NCBI RefSeq assembly: GCF_000423205.1
Contig: NZ_AUHN01000006.1
Span: forward strand, 372,001 to 436,000
DNA: 64,000 nt
Reading direction: 5' to 3'
Source of the DNA: Jonesia quinghaiensis DSM 15701
GTDB taxonomy: Bacteria; Actinomycetota; Actinomycetes; Actinomycetales; Cellulomonadaceae
The position numbers and the translations under genes are program-made. The notes beneath the pieces are model-generated. The model made no database searches. It saw only the letters and a list, made by a program, of their open reading frames with translations, and was not told the DNA's origin. The stretch's first letter is position 1; each line of letters starts with the position of its first letter. Positions 1 through 9,084 of this stretch are shown one piece after another.

Positions 1-1637
1 GCTACATCATTGAAATGGTGTCTGCTGAAGACGAAGACCGTGAGCTCTTGGGTGGATTCTCCATCGACCTCGAAGCTGAAGAAGCGGCAGAATCCGATGA
101 GGACCTCAGCCCGCGCCCACCAGTTGTTACCGTCATGGGTCACGTTGACCACGGTAAGACTCGTTTGCTGGATGCGATCCGCAACTCGGACGTTATCTCC
201 GGCGAAGCAGGCGGAATTACCCAGCACATTGGTGCCTACCAAGTGCGTCACGACATTGATGGTTCAGAGCGTTACCTGACCTTCATTGACACCCCTGGTC
301 ACGAGGCGTTCACCGCCATGCGTGCACGTGGTGCTCAGGTTACTGACATCGCGATTCTTGTGGTCGCTGCAGATGATGGTGTCATGCCTCAAACCATCGA
401 AGCGCTGAACCACGCTCAGGCGGCTGGCGTACCGATTGTCGTCGCGGTGAACAAGGTTGATAAGGAATCTGCTAATCCAGCGAAGATCCGTCAGCAACTC
501 ACCGAGTACAACTTGGTTGCTGAAGAGTATGGTGGCGACACCATGTTCGTTGATGTCTCTGCAATCAAGGGTATGGGCATTGACCAGTTGCTTGAAGCTG
601 TCATTCTGACAGCCGATGCTTCGTTGGACTTGCGTGCAAACTCAGATAAGGATGCGCGCGGTGTCGCCATTGAAGCGAACCTCGACAAGGGCCGTGGTGC
701 AGTAGCAACTGTCCTCGTGCAGTCGGGTACGCTCCACGTCGGTGACTCAATTGTTGCTGGTACTGCCCACGGGCGTGTGCGTGCAATGTTTGACGAGCAC
801 GGTGTCGCACTCAAGGAAGCAACCCCAGCTCGTCCAGTGCAGGTTCTGGGTCTTACCTCAGTTCCACGTGCAGGCGATGTATTCCTTGTTGCTCCAGATG
901 ACCGAACTGCACGTCAAATCGCTGAGAAGCGTGAAGCTGCTTCTCGTGCGGCACAGCTTGCTAAGCGCCGTAAGCGCATCAGCCTCGAAGACTTCACCCA
1001 AGCTCTTGAGCAGGGCAAGGTTGAAACCCTCAACCTGGTTCTTAAGGGTGACGTTTCAGGTGCTGTTGAAGCGTTGGAAGACGCGTTGCTGAAGATCAAT
1101 GTGGGTGACGAGGTTGAACTTCGGATTATCCACCGTGGTGTTGGTGCAATCACACAGAACGACGTGAACCTTGCAACAGTCGATAACGCGATTATTCTCG
1201 GGTTCAACGTCAAGCCTGCGGAGCGCGTTAGCGAACTTGCTGACCGCGAAGGTGTTGATATCCGGTACTACTCGGTTATCTACCAAGCAATCGAAGATGT
1301 TGAAGCGGCTCTGAAGGGCATGCTGAAGCCTGAGTACGAAGAGGTTCAGCTTGGAACAGCGGAAATCCGCGAGATCTTCCGGTCTTCGAAGTTCGGAAAC
1401 ATTGCTGGTTCGATTGTTCGCTCTGGTGTGATGCGTCGTAACGCCAAGGCGCGCGTTCTACGCGACGGTGTTGTGGTCGGTGACGGCTTGAGCATCGATT
1501 CGCTGAAGCGATTCAAGGACGATGCAACTGAGGTGCGTGAAGGTTACGAGTGCGGTATTGGGCTCGGTTCCTTCAATGACATCCAGTCAGGCGATATCGT
1601 CGAGACATGGGAAATGCGCGAGAAGCCTCGAGCATAA
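1..1637 (+). CDS. infB: Translation initiation factor IF-2, C-terminal part (5' end outside window)
   Basis: IF-2 is the GTPase that places initiator tRNA on the 30S subunit and promotes subunit joining. The open frame runs in from the left edge without a start, so the N-terminal region is missing. The G domain is visible: P-loop GHVDHGKT at 138-161, then DTPGHEAF and NKVD. Domain II and the C-terminal initiator-tRNA-binding domain follow, ending at TAA 1635-1637. The family in actinobacteria usually has a long low-complexity N-terminal extension, so several hundred residues may lie upstream. It is the first gene of the infB-rbfA-truB-ribF run but is separated from rbfA by a strong hairpin. 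Identification is certain; only the start is unseen. Confidence 0.98.
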   Translation, partial: YIIEMVSAEDEDRELLGGFSIDLEAEEAAESDEDLSPRPPVVTVMGHVDHGKTRLLDAIRNSDVISGEAGGITQHIGAYQVRHDIDGSERYLTFIDTPGHEAFTAMRARGAQVTDIAILVVAADDGVMPQTIEALNHAQAAGVPIVVAVNKVDKESANPAKIRQQLTEYNLVAEEYGGDTMFVDVSAIKGMGIDQLLEAVILTADASLDLRANSDKDARGVAIEANLDKGRGAVATVLVQSGTLHVGDSIVAGTAHGRVRAMFDEHGVALKEATPARPVQVLGLTSVPRAGDVFLVAPDDRTARQIAEKREAASRAAQLAKRRKRISLEDFTQALEQGKVETLNLVLKGDVSGAVEALEDALLKINVGDEVELRIIHRGVGAITQNDVNLATVDNAIILGFNVKPAERVSELADREGVDIRYYSVIYQAIEDVEAALKGMLKPEYEEVQLGTAEIREIFRSSKFGNIAGSIVRSGVMRRNAKARVLRDGVVVGDGLSIDSLKRFKDDATEVREGYECGIGLGSFNDIQSGDIVETWEMREKPRA

Positions 1638-1649
1638 CCACAGATGAAC

Positions 1650-1687
1650 GTGGGAGCCGCAACACCGTTGCGGCTCCCACTGTTTTC
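1650..1687 (+). terminator. Hairpin terminator after infB
   Basis: A perfect 14-bp stem (1650-1663 with 1667-1680) with a 3-base ACC loop is followed by TGTTTTCT. It starts 13 bases after the infB stop. The stem plus short U-rich tail fits intrinsic termination or attenuation before rbfA. Confidence 0.85.
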
Positions 1688-1751
1688 TCATCGCCGAGAG
1701 TAACAACTCCCCAAGCAGTACTGTTGATACTGTCAACTGAAAGGAAGAGTG

Positions 1752-2249
1752 ATGGTAGATCACCCACGTGCCCGTAGGCTCGCTGAGAGAATCCAAGTGA
1801 TTGTCGCGCAGATGCTGGAAGGTCGGATCAAAGACCCCCGTCTCGGATTTGTCACCATCACTGACGTGCGTGTTACTGGAGATTTGCAGCACGCGTCTGT
1901 TTTCTACACCGTCCTAGGAGACGAGAACGAACGCCGTGATAGTACCCGGGCGCTGAACAGTGCTCGTGGCACGATTCGTTCAGAAGTGGGCCGTCAGGTA
2001 GGCATCAGACTGACACCTACGATCGAATTTCACCTGGACGCTGTCCCGGAAAATGCGGCAAGTTTTGACAAAGCCCTCCACGAGGCGCAGCAGCGGGATG
2101 CGGAACTTCAAAGAATCCGTGAAACTGCACAATACGCGGCAGGAGAAGACCCCTACCGCAAACCTCGTGAGCTCGACAGTGAAGCCGAAGACGCACCCAG
2201 TGATGTTGATGGTGACACTGAAGCCTCGGATCGGCCAACAGCGGAGTGA
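1752..2249 (+). CDS. rbfA: Ribosome-binding factor A
   Basis: RbfA is a KH-fold assembly factor for the 30S subunit that binds near 16S helix 1 and acts in late maturation and cold adaptation. The product is 165 residues, with the family core near the N-terminus (RARRLAERIQVIVAQ, then DPRLGFVTITDV) and an acidic tail of about 40 residues typical of actinobacteria. I chose ATG 1752 because AAGGAAG (1741-1747) sits 4 bases upstream; the adjacent GTG 1749 would be too close to that site. The TGA stop overlaps the truB GTG start, implying translational coupling. Confidence 0.95.
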   Translation: MVDHPRARRLAERIQVIVAQMLEGRIKDPRLGFVTITDVRVTGDLQHASVFYTVLGDENERRDSTRALNSARGTIRSEVGRQVGIRLTPTIEFHLDAVPENAASFDKALHEAQQRDAELQRIRETAQYAAGEDPYRKPRELDSEAEDAPSDVDGDTEASDRPTAE

Positions 2250-3229
2250 CACCTCAGTCTCGACCTGAACGCGATGGTTCCACTGGCGCGACTCGCCAAC
2301 GGCAACCCCGGCGACCCACAGCTCCTGATGGAATCGTTGTTATCGACAAACCTCAAGGTATGACAAGCCATGATGTTGTCGCCAAAATGCGACGTCATGC
2401 TGGAACGCGCAAGGTGGGCCATGCGGGCACTCTTGATCCGATGGCCACAGGTGTATTGGTCATCGGGGTTGGTCGCGCTACACGTCTACTTCACTACCTG
2501 ACATCTGCAGACAAGTCCTACACGGCAACAGTTCGTTTAGGGATTGGCACAGTGTCAGAAGACGCGGATGGCGACGTGACATGCGTGGAACCAGTTCCAG
2601 AGTTGAGCCGCGAAAAAGTTGCGGCAGCAGCAGTGATGCTAACTGGTGTCATACAACAAATTCCGTCCAGTGTGAGCGCACTGAAAATTGATGGTCAACG
2701 AGCCTATGACCTCGTTCGTGCGGGAAAAGAAGTCGAGCTTTCAGCCCGCGAGGTGAGGGTGTCGAGGTTCGATGTCCTGGCAGTTCGCCCAGGATTCACT
2801 GACGCGGGTCAAGCAATTACGGACGTTGACTTTTCTGTGGATGTGTCTTCGGGGACCTACGTGAGGGCTCTTGGGCGTGATCTTGCCGCCGCTCTGGGGA
2901 CATGCGGGCACCTGATTGCTTTGCGACGTACTAGTGTTGCCCAGTTTGCACTGGATCGCGCCCGAACCCTCGCAGAACTGGAAAAACTCGATGTCAACAC
3001 GCCGCTTGAAACGATGTCGATGTCAACTGCAGTACAAGGGGTCTTTCCTGTCGTGGAAGTAAGTCATGAAACGGCTGTCAAGATCTCACACGGGCAGCGT
3101 CTGTCACCTGTAGACACGGATGGTACGGGACGGTATGCGGCTGTGAGCGAGTCGGGATCTCTGTTAGCGGTGGTGGAGGACAACGGTTCTTTCGGGCGTC
3201 CGGTCACGGTTTTCGCCCCAGCGGAGTAA
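2246..3229 (+). CDS. truB: tRNA pseudouridine(55) synthase
   Basis: TruB converts U55 in the T-loop of elongator tRNAs to pseudouridine. The 327-residue product carries the motif HAGTLDPMATGVL, whose Asp is the catalytic nucleophile, after the conserved KPQGMTSHDVV near residue 35. A C-terminal actinobacterial TruB domain follows. The GTG start overlaps the rbfA stop by four bases. An N-terminal Arg/Pro-rich stretch of about 30 residues precedes the domain and is probably disordered. Confidence 0.96.
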   Translation: MTPQSRPERDGSTGATRQRQPRRPTAPDGIVVIDKPQGMTSHDVVAKMRRHAGTRKVGHAGTLDPMATGVLVIGVGRATRLLHYLTSADKSYTATVRLGIGTVSEDADGDVTCVEPVPELSREKVAAAAVMLTGVIQQIPSSVSALKIDGQRAYDLVRAGKEVELSAREVRVSRFDVLAVRPGFTDAGQAITDVDFSVDVSSGTYVRALGRDLAAALGTCGHLIALRRTSVAQFALDRARTLAELEKLDVNTPLETMSMSTAVQGVFPVVEVSHETAVKISHGQRLSPVDTDGTGRYAAVSESGSLLAVVEDNGSFGRPVTVFAPAE

Positions 3230-3241
3230 GGAAGTGTTTGT

Positions 3242-4189
3242 GTGAAGGTCTGGCGTCACCTCTCTGAGGCGCGTGAGGGTAGTAGGCCCAGTGTTGTTAC
3301 TATCGGGAATTTTGATGGAGTGCATCGAGGGCATCAAAGTGTTCTCGACACTGTTGTGTCAGTTGCCAATGCACGAGGGCTTGCTTCTGTCGTTGTGACA
3401 TTCGATCCGCACCCTGCGTATGTTCACCGGCCGCAGGAGGCAGCCCCTCTTCTTACCGGTCAAAAAGACAAGCTGGAACTGTTGCAGGAGCAAGGGATTG
3501 ACGCAACGTTCGTCGTGCCTTACAACTTGGAATTCGCTCAGCACACCCCAGAAGCATTTATTCGGACGTACATAGTTGAAGCACTCCACGCTCGAACCGT
3601 TGTCATTGGTCAAGATGTCCGTTTCGGGCGGGGGAACTCAGGCGACCTCACGACACTGAAGTCTCTAGGGGAAACATACGGTTTTGACGTCGTCGTGGTA
3701 GACGACTTTGGCTTCCCTGATGGCGGCCACCGGTGGTCATCCTCTGTAGTTCGGCAGTTGGTGTATGGCGGAGAAATGGGAGCTGTCACTCAGCTTCTCG
3801 GTAGGCAGCATCGGATGCGGGGGATTGTTGTCCATGGCGATGCAAGAGGCCGGGACTTGGGGTTTCCCACTGCCAACATGTCGGCTGATTCCTCCGGCAT
3901 GGTCCCGGCTGATGGCGTGTACGCCGGGTGGGTTACTGTCGTTGGAGGTGGCGAGGAATTTGAGCATCTACCCGCTGCGGTGTCTATTGGAACGAATCCC
4001 ACGTTTGACGGTCAGGAACGGCGCGTAGAGGCGTATGTTATCGACCGCGACGGGTTGGATCTTTACGGTAAAGAGATCATTGTCGAGTTCGTTGATCGGC
4101 TACGCCCTACGATCGCCTTCGACAATATGGAGTCTTTGGTGACTCAGATGCACGATGACGTGGCGCGTGCTCGAGAGATCCTCAACTAG
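3242..4189 (+). CDS. ribF: Bifunctional riboflavin kinase / FAD synthetase
   Basis: RibF phosphorylates riboflavin to FMN and then adenylylates it to FAD. The 315-residue product has the N-terminal nucleotidyltransferase half (TIGNFDGVHRGHQ near residue 20, the HxGH-type signature; VTFDPHP) and the C-terminal kinase half (GRDLGFPTANM; SIGTNPTF). The GTG start lies 12 bases after the truB stop, so it is the last gene of the rbfA-truB-ribF operon. I see no FMN riboswitch upstream. Confidence 0.96.
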   Translation: MKVWRHLSEAREGSRPSVVTIGNFDGVHRGHQSVLDTVVSVANARGLASVVVTFDPHPAYVHRPQEAAPLLTGQKDKLELLQEQGIDATFVVPYNLEFAQHTPEAFIRTYIVEALHARTVVIGQDVRFGRGNSGDLTTLKSLGETYGFDVVVVDDFGFPDGGHRWSSSVVRQLVYGGEMGAVTQLLGRQHRMRGIVVHGDARGRDLGFPTANMSADSSGMVPADGVYAGWVTVVGGGEEFEHLPAAVSIGTNPTFDGQERRVEAYVIDRDGLDLYGKEIIVEFVDRLRPTIAFDNMESLVTQMHDDVARAREILN

Positions 4190-4340
4190 TTTTCACCCCC
4201 GGTTTATATCGTTTCACTAAGAAACATTGGCCTCAAGCCGATAGTTGTAGAAGATGTGACTCGTTGTGTGTGTTCTGTGCCCAGAGCCCAGCACTCGCTC
4301 CAACGTTCGCTTTATGTTTTACAACACTCGGGGGAGTTTC

Positions 4341-6266
4341 ATGCGCAGGACAACGGTAGTAGCCATTTCTTTGGCTCTCGCAGGTGGGGGTGTTGTGGCC
4401 CCAGTTGTGTCATGGCAGCCAACCCCGGCTCAGGCTGCTGAGGTAAACAGTGAGGAGATCTCGCTGGATGGCGTAGATGCGGACGCTTTAGAGATACCTG
4501 ATGTTCTTGAGGCAGTGACCGATGAACCGGAAGTGCCCAGTAACGATGCTGTAGAAGCGCAGTTCCTCGGTGGCGTGGAGCCTCAGCAAGAATCTGTACC
4601 AACCTCGCAGGGAGAGGTTCTTGAGGAGAACATCGCAGCGATCACTGTCCAAGAAGATGTTGCGCCCTTCCTGCTCGCTGGTGTGACCTGGGATTCTTCG
4701 AGTGATGCCACGGTTATGGAAGTAGCCGTCAAAGTTCATGAAGAGTCTGGTTGGACCGACTGGCAGAGTTTGGAGATCCTCCCAGTGGGGGAGTCCGACG
4801 ATCGTGCCGGGGTTGAACCGTTGTTGACGTCTGGCGCCGATGGTGTTCAAGTACGTGTTCTGACCTCATCAGGTGAACAGCCAGCTGACCTTTCTGTTGA
4901 GCTCATCGATCCGGGTTCATCTCCGATGGACACGTGGACATCGGGTGTATCGCCAGACAGTGCAGCCCTGTCCAGTGCACAAGCCGCAGGGTCGGTGGCG
5001 CGACCAGCGATTGTTCCGCGTGAGACCTGGATGGCTAAGGGTGCTGAAAAATACACCACGTGGCGCCCGGTGCAATCGGCGCGACTGAACGCCATGTACA
5101 TTCACCACACAGCAGGTAGCAGTACCTACACGAAGGCTCAAGCAGCCGCTCAGGTGCGAGCAATTTACTCCTATCACGCGCGCACCCTGGGTTGGGGAGA
5201 CATTGGCTACAACTTCTTAGTTGACCGATTCGGAACAATCTATGAGGGCCGCAAGGGTTCCATCGATGGAATCCCAAAAGGAGCTCACGCGGGTAACTAC
5301 AACGACACAACCATCGGTGTCTCAGCGATGGGGAACTTCGAAAACATCACTGCCCCAACCGCGATGACGAACTCTATGGTGAACGTATTGGCGTGGAAAG
5401 GTGCCCAATATGGCATCAACGCGACTGGAACTACGACGTTGAGAACTGGTACCGCGAAAAGTTCTTCGGGGCGAGCAAAGCCCGGAAGCCTCGTAGAGGT
5501 GCCAACTATCGCAGCACACCGTGACACCAACTACACCGCGTGCCCCGGTAGGAACCTCACGAGTCGCATGTCGAGCATCCGAACCTCAGTGTCGAAAAAG
5601 ATTGCTGCTTCTCGAGTGCCTGCTGTTGCCGCTCCCAAGGTTTCGTTGCTTTCTTCGAAGTACCGTCCCATCGCATTGAACACCAATGTCCCATTGACGT
5701 GGGGGGCGGTCAGCAATGCAGTGTCCTATGAGGTTGGTGTAAAACAAGCAAAGCACGGTGGACTCTTCTCGCCCGTTGAGATCGTGACGAATACGACCTC
5801 TCTATCGCACGTTGTGAAACTTCCTACTGCAGTCTCAGCACGGATGTACGTTCGTGCAGTTGCGGCAGATGGCAAGAGATCAAAGTGGTCTGCGTTTGGC
5901 ACACTCACGCGCTCCGTCCCATCGTCTGCGCTTAAACGCACAAGCGGGACATGGACACGTGTGACTTCTTCGAAGTTCTACCGCAACTTTGCCTTCCAAT
6001 CTCGAGTCAAAGATTCACGCATCAAAATCTATGGCACACGTGACGTCAGAACCGTCCAAATGGTTGTTGGCAAGGGTAAAGGATATGGCAGGGTCGCGGT
6101 ATACGCTGGGACGAAGCGAATCAAGACTGTCTCACTGAACGCGTCCAAGAAAACCTATGCCTCCAAAGTCACTCTGAAACTTCCGGAGAAGTTCTCTGGA
6201 ACCATCACCATCAAAACGCTGGACAATAAACCAGTGAGAGTGAGCGCAGTCACCGCAGCTCGATGA
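4341..6266 (+). CDS. Secreted peptidoglycan-recognition protein / N-acetylmuramoyl-L-alanine amidase
   Basis: This is probably a cell-wall amidase cleaving the bond between muramic acid and the stem peptide. The product is 641 residues. The start at ATG 4341 follows GGGGGAG and opens a signal peptide (Arg-Arg, hydrophobic core, cleavage after AQA near residue 34). A beta-rich N-terminal region follows, then the amidase_2/PGRP domain at about residues 220-420 with zinc ligands in YIHHTAG, AHRDTNYTACPG (His and Cys) and the YNFLVD core. A fibronectin-III-like domain (about 430-530) and a basic beta-rich tail with no recognised family complete it. It lies alone between ribF and rpsO, with an upstream gap of 151 bases. 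Confidence 0.9.
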   Translation: MRRTTVVAISLALAGGGVVAPVVSWQPTPAQAAEVNSEEISLDGVDADALEIPDVLEAVTDEPEVPSNDAVEAQFLGGVEPQQESVPTSQGEVLEENIAAITVQEDVAPFLLAGVTWDSSSDATVMEVAVKVHEESGWTDWQSLEILPVGESDDRAGVEPLLTSGADGVQVRVLTSSGEQPADLSVELIDPGSSPMDTWTSGVSPDSAALSSAQAAGSVARPAIVPRETWMAKGAEKYTTWRPVQSARLNAMYIHHTAGSSTYTKAQAAAQVRAIYSYHARTLGWGDIGYNFLVDRFGTIYEGRKGSIDGIPKGAHAGNYNDTTIGVSAMGNFENITAPTAMTNSMVNVLAWKGAQYGINATGTTTLRTGTAKSSSGRAKPGSLVEVPTIAAHRDTNYTACPGRNLTSRMSSIRTSVSKKIAASRVPAVAAPKVSLLSSKYRPIALNTNVPLTWGAVSNAVSYEVGVKQAKHGGLFSPVEIVTNTTSLSHVVKLPTAVSARMYVRAVAADGKRSKWSAFGTLTRSVPSSALKRTSGTWTRVTSSKFYRNFAFQSRVKDSRIKIYGTRDVRTVQMVVGKGKGYGRVAVYAGTKRIKTVSLNASKKTYASKVTLKLPEKFSGTITIKTLDNKPVRVSAVTAAR

Positions 6267-6296
6267 GAGTCGTATCTGGGAAGCCTTTGGCCAACC

Positions 6297-6305
6297 TGTT
6301 AGACT
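6297..6305 (+). promoter_or_regulatory. Extended -10 promoter of rpsO
   Basis: TGTTAGACT matches an extended -10 (TGn plus TAGACT, a TANNNT hexamer). It is 84 bases before the rpsO start, giving a leader of about 75 bases that contains GC-rich inverted repeats such as GCCGT/ACGGC at 6312-6325. Such a leader could be an S15 autoregulatory site, but I did not match a specific fold. Confidence 0.5.
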
Positions 6306-6389
6306 TGAACAGCCGTTAGAACGGCCGCGGAAAGTAGAGCTCGGGTGAACAGGCCCCGATGCGCCGCGCAACGAGTAAAAGGGAGAGCC

Positions 6390-6659
6390 GTGCCGCTCGA
6401 TCAAGAGACAAAGAAGAGCATCGTTGCCGAATATGGCAGCACAGAGGGCGACACTGGTTCGCCAGAGGTTCAGATTGCACTGCTGTCGCAGCGCATCAAA
6501 GACCTCACCGAGCACCTCAAGGAGCACAAGCACGACCACCACTCACGTCGTGGACTGCTTCTCCTCGTCGGGCGCCGTCGTCGCCTCCTGGGCTACCTCC
6601 AGAAGATCGACATCAACCGCTACCGTTCGCTCATTGAGCGTCTCGGCCTGCGTCGCTAA
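6390..6659 (+). CDS. rpsO: 30S ribosomal protein S15
   Basis: S15 is a primary 16S-binding protein that organises the 30S platform. The product has the exact family size of 89 residues and the conserved blocks [27 protein letters not shown] and LLGYLQ. The GTG start at 6390 follows GGGAGA at 6381-6386; a longer frame exists upstream but would add residues not seen in S15. The arrangement rpsO-pnp is conserved across bacteria. Confidence 0.98.
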   Translation: MPLDQETKKSIVAEYGSTEGDTGSPEVQIALLSQRIKDLTEHLKEHKHDHHSRRGLLLLVGRRRRLLGYLQKIDINRYRSLIERLGLRR

Positions 6660-6673
6660 ATAATCGTCACTGT

Positions 6674-6702
6674 CCAGCTCGGGTCGTTTCGGCCCGGGCT
6701 GG
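6674..6702 (+). terminator. Intergenic hairpin between rpsO and pnp
   Basis: A 12-bp stem with two G-U pairs (6674-6685 with 6691-6702) and a 5-base loop lies 14 bases past the rpsO stop. No U-tract follows. It could be a terminator, an mRNA 3'-end stabiliser or an RNase processing site. A second small dyad (AGGTG/CACCT) lies near 6736-6748. Confidence 0.6.
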
Positions 6703-6760
6703 TCCAGTGTTCGGAACAAGTTACGAGGTGTGACACCTTGTAGCAGCAACATCACACCCC

Positions 6761-6848
6761 TGCTGGCAATCCAGTTCGGTCCTCGGTAGTGGCCCCCGGA
6801 GGAAACTCCGTAGGCCCCGATCGAAGACCGCCGGATGGTCGGCCAGCA
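6761..6848 (+). ncRNA. Structured 5' leader of pnp, Actino-pnp RNA motif type
   Basis: Nested complementary segments can be drawn directly: 6761-6767 with 6842-6848 (7 bp), 6777-6781 with 6826-6830, 6783-6786 with 6817-6820, 6791-6794 with 6813-6816, and a terminal stem 6797-6801/6806-6810 capped by a GAAA tetraloop. It sits just before pnp. A conserved cis-regulatory RNA called Actino-pnp is known upstream of pnp in actinomycetes, and position and architecture agree. Inference: it serves PNPase autoregulation. No covariance search was possible. Confidence 0.65.
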
Positions 6849-6873
6849 CACTCCAAGAGAAATGGAGGGCCAC

Positions 6874-9084
6874 ATGGAAGGTCCAGAAATCCACTACGCC
6901 GAAGCAGTGATCGACAACGGTCGTTTCGGAACCCGCACAGTTCGGTTTGAAACCGGACGCCTAGCTCGTCAAGCCGCAGGTTGCGCGACAGCTTACCTTG
7001 ATGGTGAAACAATGCTGTTGGCCACCACAGCGGTTGGCAAGCACCCCAAAGACCAGTTCGACTTCTTCCCGCTGACCGTTGACGTTGAAGAGCGCATGTA
7101 CGCCGCGGGTCGAATTCCCGGCTCCTTCTTCCGTCGTGAAGGCCGCCCCAGCACTGAAGCGATTCTGACATGCCGCCTCATCGACCGCCCATTGCGCCCT
7201 AGCTTCGTTAAGGGATTGCGCAACGAGGTGCAGATCGTCGTGACAGTCTTGTCTATTCACCCAGATGAGGCATACGACACGCTGGCGATTAACGCCGCAT
7301 CGTTGGCCACCCAATTGTCCGGACTGCCATACTCAGGACCTGTTGCTGGGGTACGTGTCGCGCTCATTGATGACCAATGGGTTGCTTTCCCTAAGTACTC
7401 CGACAAAGAACGTGCCGTGTTTGACATGGTCGTCTCTGGACGCATCGTCGGTGACGATGTTGCCATCATGATGGTGGAAGCAGAAGCAACCGAAGCATCG
7501 TGGTCGCTCATCAAGGACAATGGTGCAACTGCTCCAACTGAAGAAGTTGTTGCTGAAGGTCTCGAGGCAGCAAAGCCATTCCTTCGTGCACTGTGTGAAG
7601 CTCAATCCGAACTCGCTGCGAAGTCAGCGAAGCCACAGGTTGAGTTCCCACTGTTCCTCGACTACGAGGATGACGTCTACAACGCTGTTGAGGCATCAGC
7701 AACTGCAGACCTGCGTGAAGCCTTGACAATCGCGGACAAGCAAACCCGCGAAAACCGTCAAGACGAGATCAAGACCAACACTCTGGAAGCGCTTGCTTCA
7801 CAGTTTGAGGGACGTGAAAAGGAAGTCAGTGCCGCTCTGCGCTCACTGACGAAGCAACTCGTGCGTCAGCGTGTCCTGACTGAGGGCGTCCGTATTGACG
7901 GGCGTGGCCTAGCAGACATCCGTACTCTGAGCGCTGAGGTAGAAGTTATTCCTCGCGTTCACGGCTCTGCCCTCTTTGAGCGTGGCGAAACCCAAATTAT
8001 GGGAATCACCACCTTGAACATGCTCAAAATGGAGCAGCAGATCGACTCACTCGGTCCAGAAACGCGCAAGCGGTACATGCACAACTACAACTTCCCACCA
8101 TATTCAACCGGTGAAGTTGGACGCGTTGGCAGCCCCAAGCGCCGCGAAATTGGTCACGGTGCACTCGCTGAACGTGCACTTATGCCAGTATTGCCAAGCC
8201 GTGAAGAGTTCCCTTACGCGATTCGTCAAGTATCCGAAGCTCTCGGCTCCAACGGTTCGACCTCCATGGGGTCTGTTTGTGCATCAACGCTTTCCTTGTT
8301 GAATGCTGGTGTGCCATTGCGTGCAGCAGTCGCAGGTATTGCCATGGGCCTCATCTCAGACACCGTTGATGGTGAAACGCGCTACGCTGCGTTGACCGAC
8401 ATTTTGGGTGCTGAAGACGCCTTCGGTGACATGGACTTCAAGGTTGCAGGAACCCGTGAGTTCGTGACAGCTATTCAGCTGGACACTAAACTCGATGGCA
8501 TCCCAGCCTCCGTCCTTGCAGGTGCTTTGACTCAAGCCCGTGACGCACGCCTGACAATTCTTGATGTCATCAACGAGGCCATCGACGTCCCAGACGAGAT
8601 GAGCCCCAACGCACCGCGAGTCATCGCAGTGCAGGTCCCCGTCGATAAGATCGGTGAGGTCATTGGCCCTAAGGGCAAGATGATCAACCAGATCCAGGAA
8701 GACACGGGTGCTGACATCAGCATCGAAGACGACGGAACAGTGTACATCGGAGCCGTTGACGGAATTTCCGCTGAAGCTGCACGGTCAGCGATCAACGCGA
8801 TCGCTAACCCACACGTCCCGGAGATCGGCGAACGTTTCGTAGGTACTGTCGTCAAGACGACAACCTTTGGTGCTTTCATTTCGCTGCTGCCAGGCAAGGA
8901 CGGGCTGCTGCACATCAGCCAAATCCGTAAGCTTGTTGGCGGAAAGCGTGTTGAGAACGTTGAAGAGGTTGTCTCTGTTGGTCAGAAGATCCAAGTAGAA
9001 ATTGGTGAAATTGACCCACGTGGAAAACTCTCGTTGCACGCTGTTGTTGCAGAAGACGCCGAGCAGGAACAGGCTGACGCCTGA
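6874..9084 (+). CDS. pnp: Polyribonucleotide nucleotidyltransferase (PNPase)
   Basis: PNPase is a phosphorolytic 3'-5' exoribonuclease; in actinobacteria it also adds tails. The 736-residue product has two RNase PH-like domains (about 10-250 and 345-570) separated by an alpha-helical linker, then a KH domain ([14 protein letters not shown]) and an S1 domain ([15 protein letters not shown]) ending near residue 725. ATG 6874 is preceded by GGAGGG five bases away; an in-frame ATG at 6862 is possible but less well placed. The downstream peptidase begins on the base after the TGA stop. Confidence 0.97.
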   Translation: MEGPEIHYAEAVIDNGRFGTRTVRFETGRLARQAAGCATAYLDGETMLLATTAVGKHPKDQFDFFPLTVDVEERMYAAGRIPGSFFRREGRPSTEAILTCRLIDRPLRPSFVKGLRNEVQIVVTVLSIHPDEAYDTLAINAASLATQLSGLPYSGPVAGVRVALIDDQWVAFPKYSDKERAVFDMVVSGRIVGDDVAIMMVEAEATEASWSLIKDNGATAPTEEVVAEGLEAAKPFLRALCEAQSELAAKSAKPQVEFPLFLDYEDDVYNAVEASATADLREALTIADKQTRENRQDEIKTNTLEALASQFEGREKEVSAALRSLTKQLVRQRVLTEGVRIDGRGLADIRTLSAEVEVIPRVHGSALFERGETQIMGITTLNMLKMEQQIDSLGPETRKRYMHNYNFPPYSTGEVGRVGSPKRREIGHGALAERALMPVLPSREEFPYAIRQVSEALGSNGSTSMGSVCASTLSLLNAGVPLRAAVAGIAMGLISDTVDGETRYAALTDILGAEDAFGDMDFKVAGTREFVTAIQLDTKLDGIPASVLAGALTQARDARLTILDVINEAIDVPDEMSPNAPRVIAVQVPVDKIGEVIGPKGKMINQIQEDTGADISIEDDGTVYIGAVDGISAEAARSAINAIANPHVPEIGERFVGTVVKTTTFGAFISLLPGKDGLLHISQIRKLVGGKRVENVEEVVSVGQKIQVEIGEIDPRGKLSLHAVVAEDAEQEQADA

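Noticed and set aside
4190-4340. ydaO-type (c-di-AMP) riboswitch before the amidase gene
   Set aside because: Such switches precede some actinobacterial wall hydrolases, but this 151-base gap is too short and shows no matching conserved helices.
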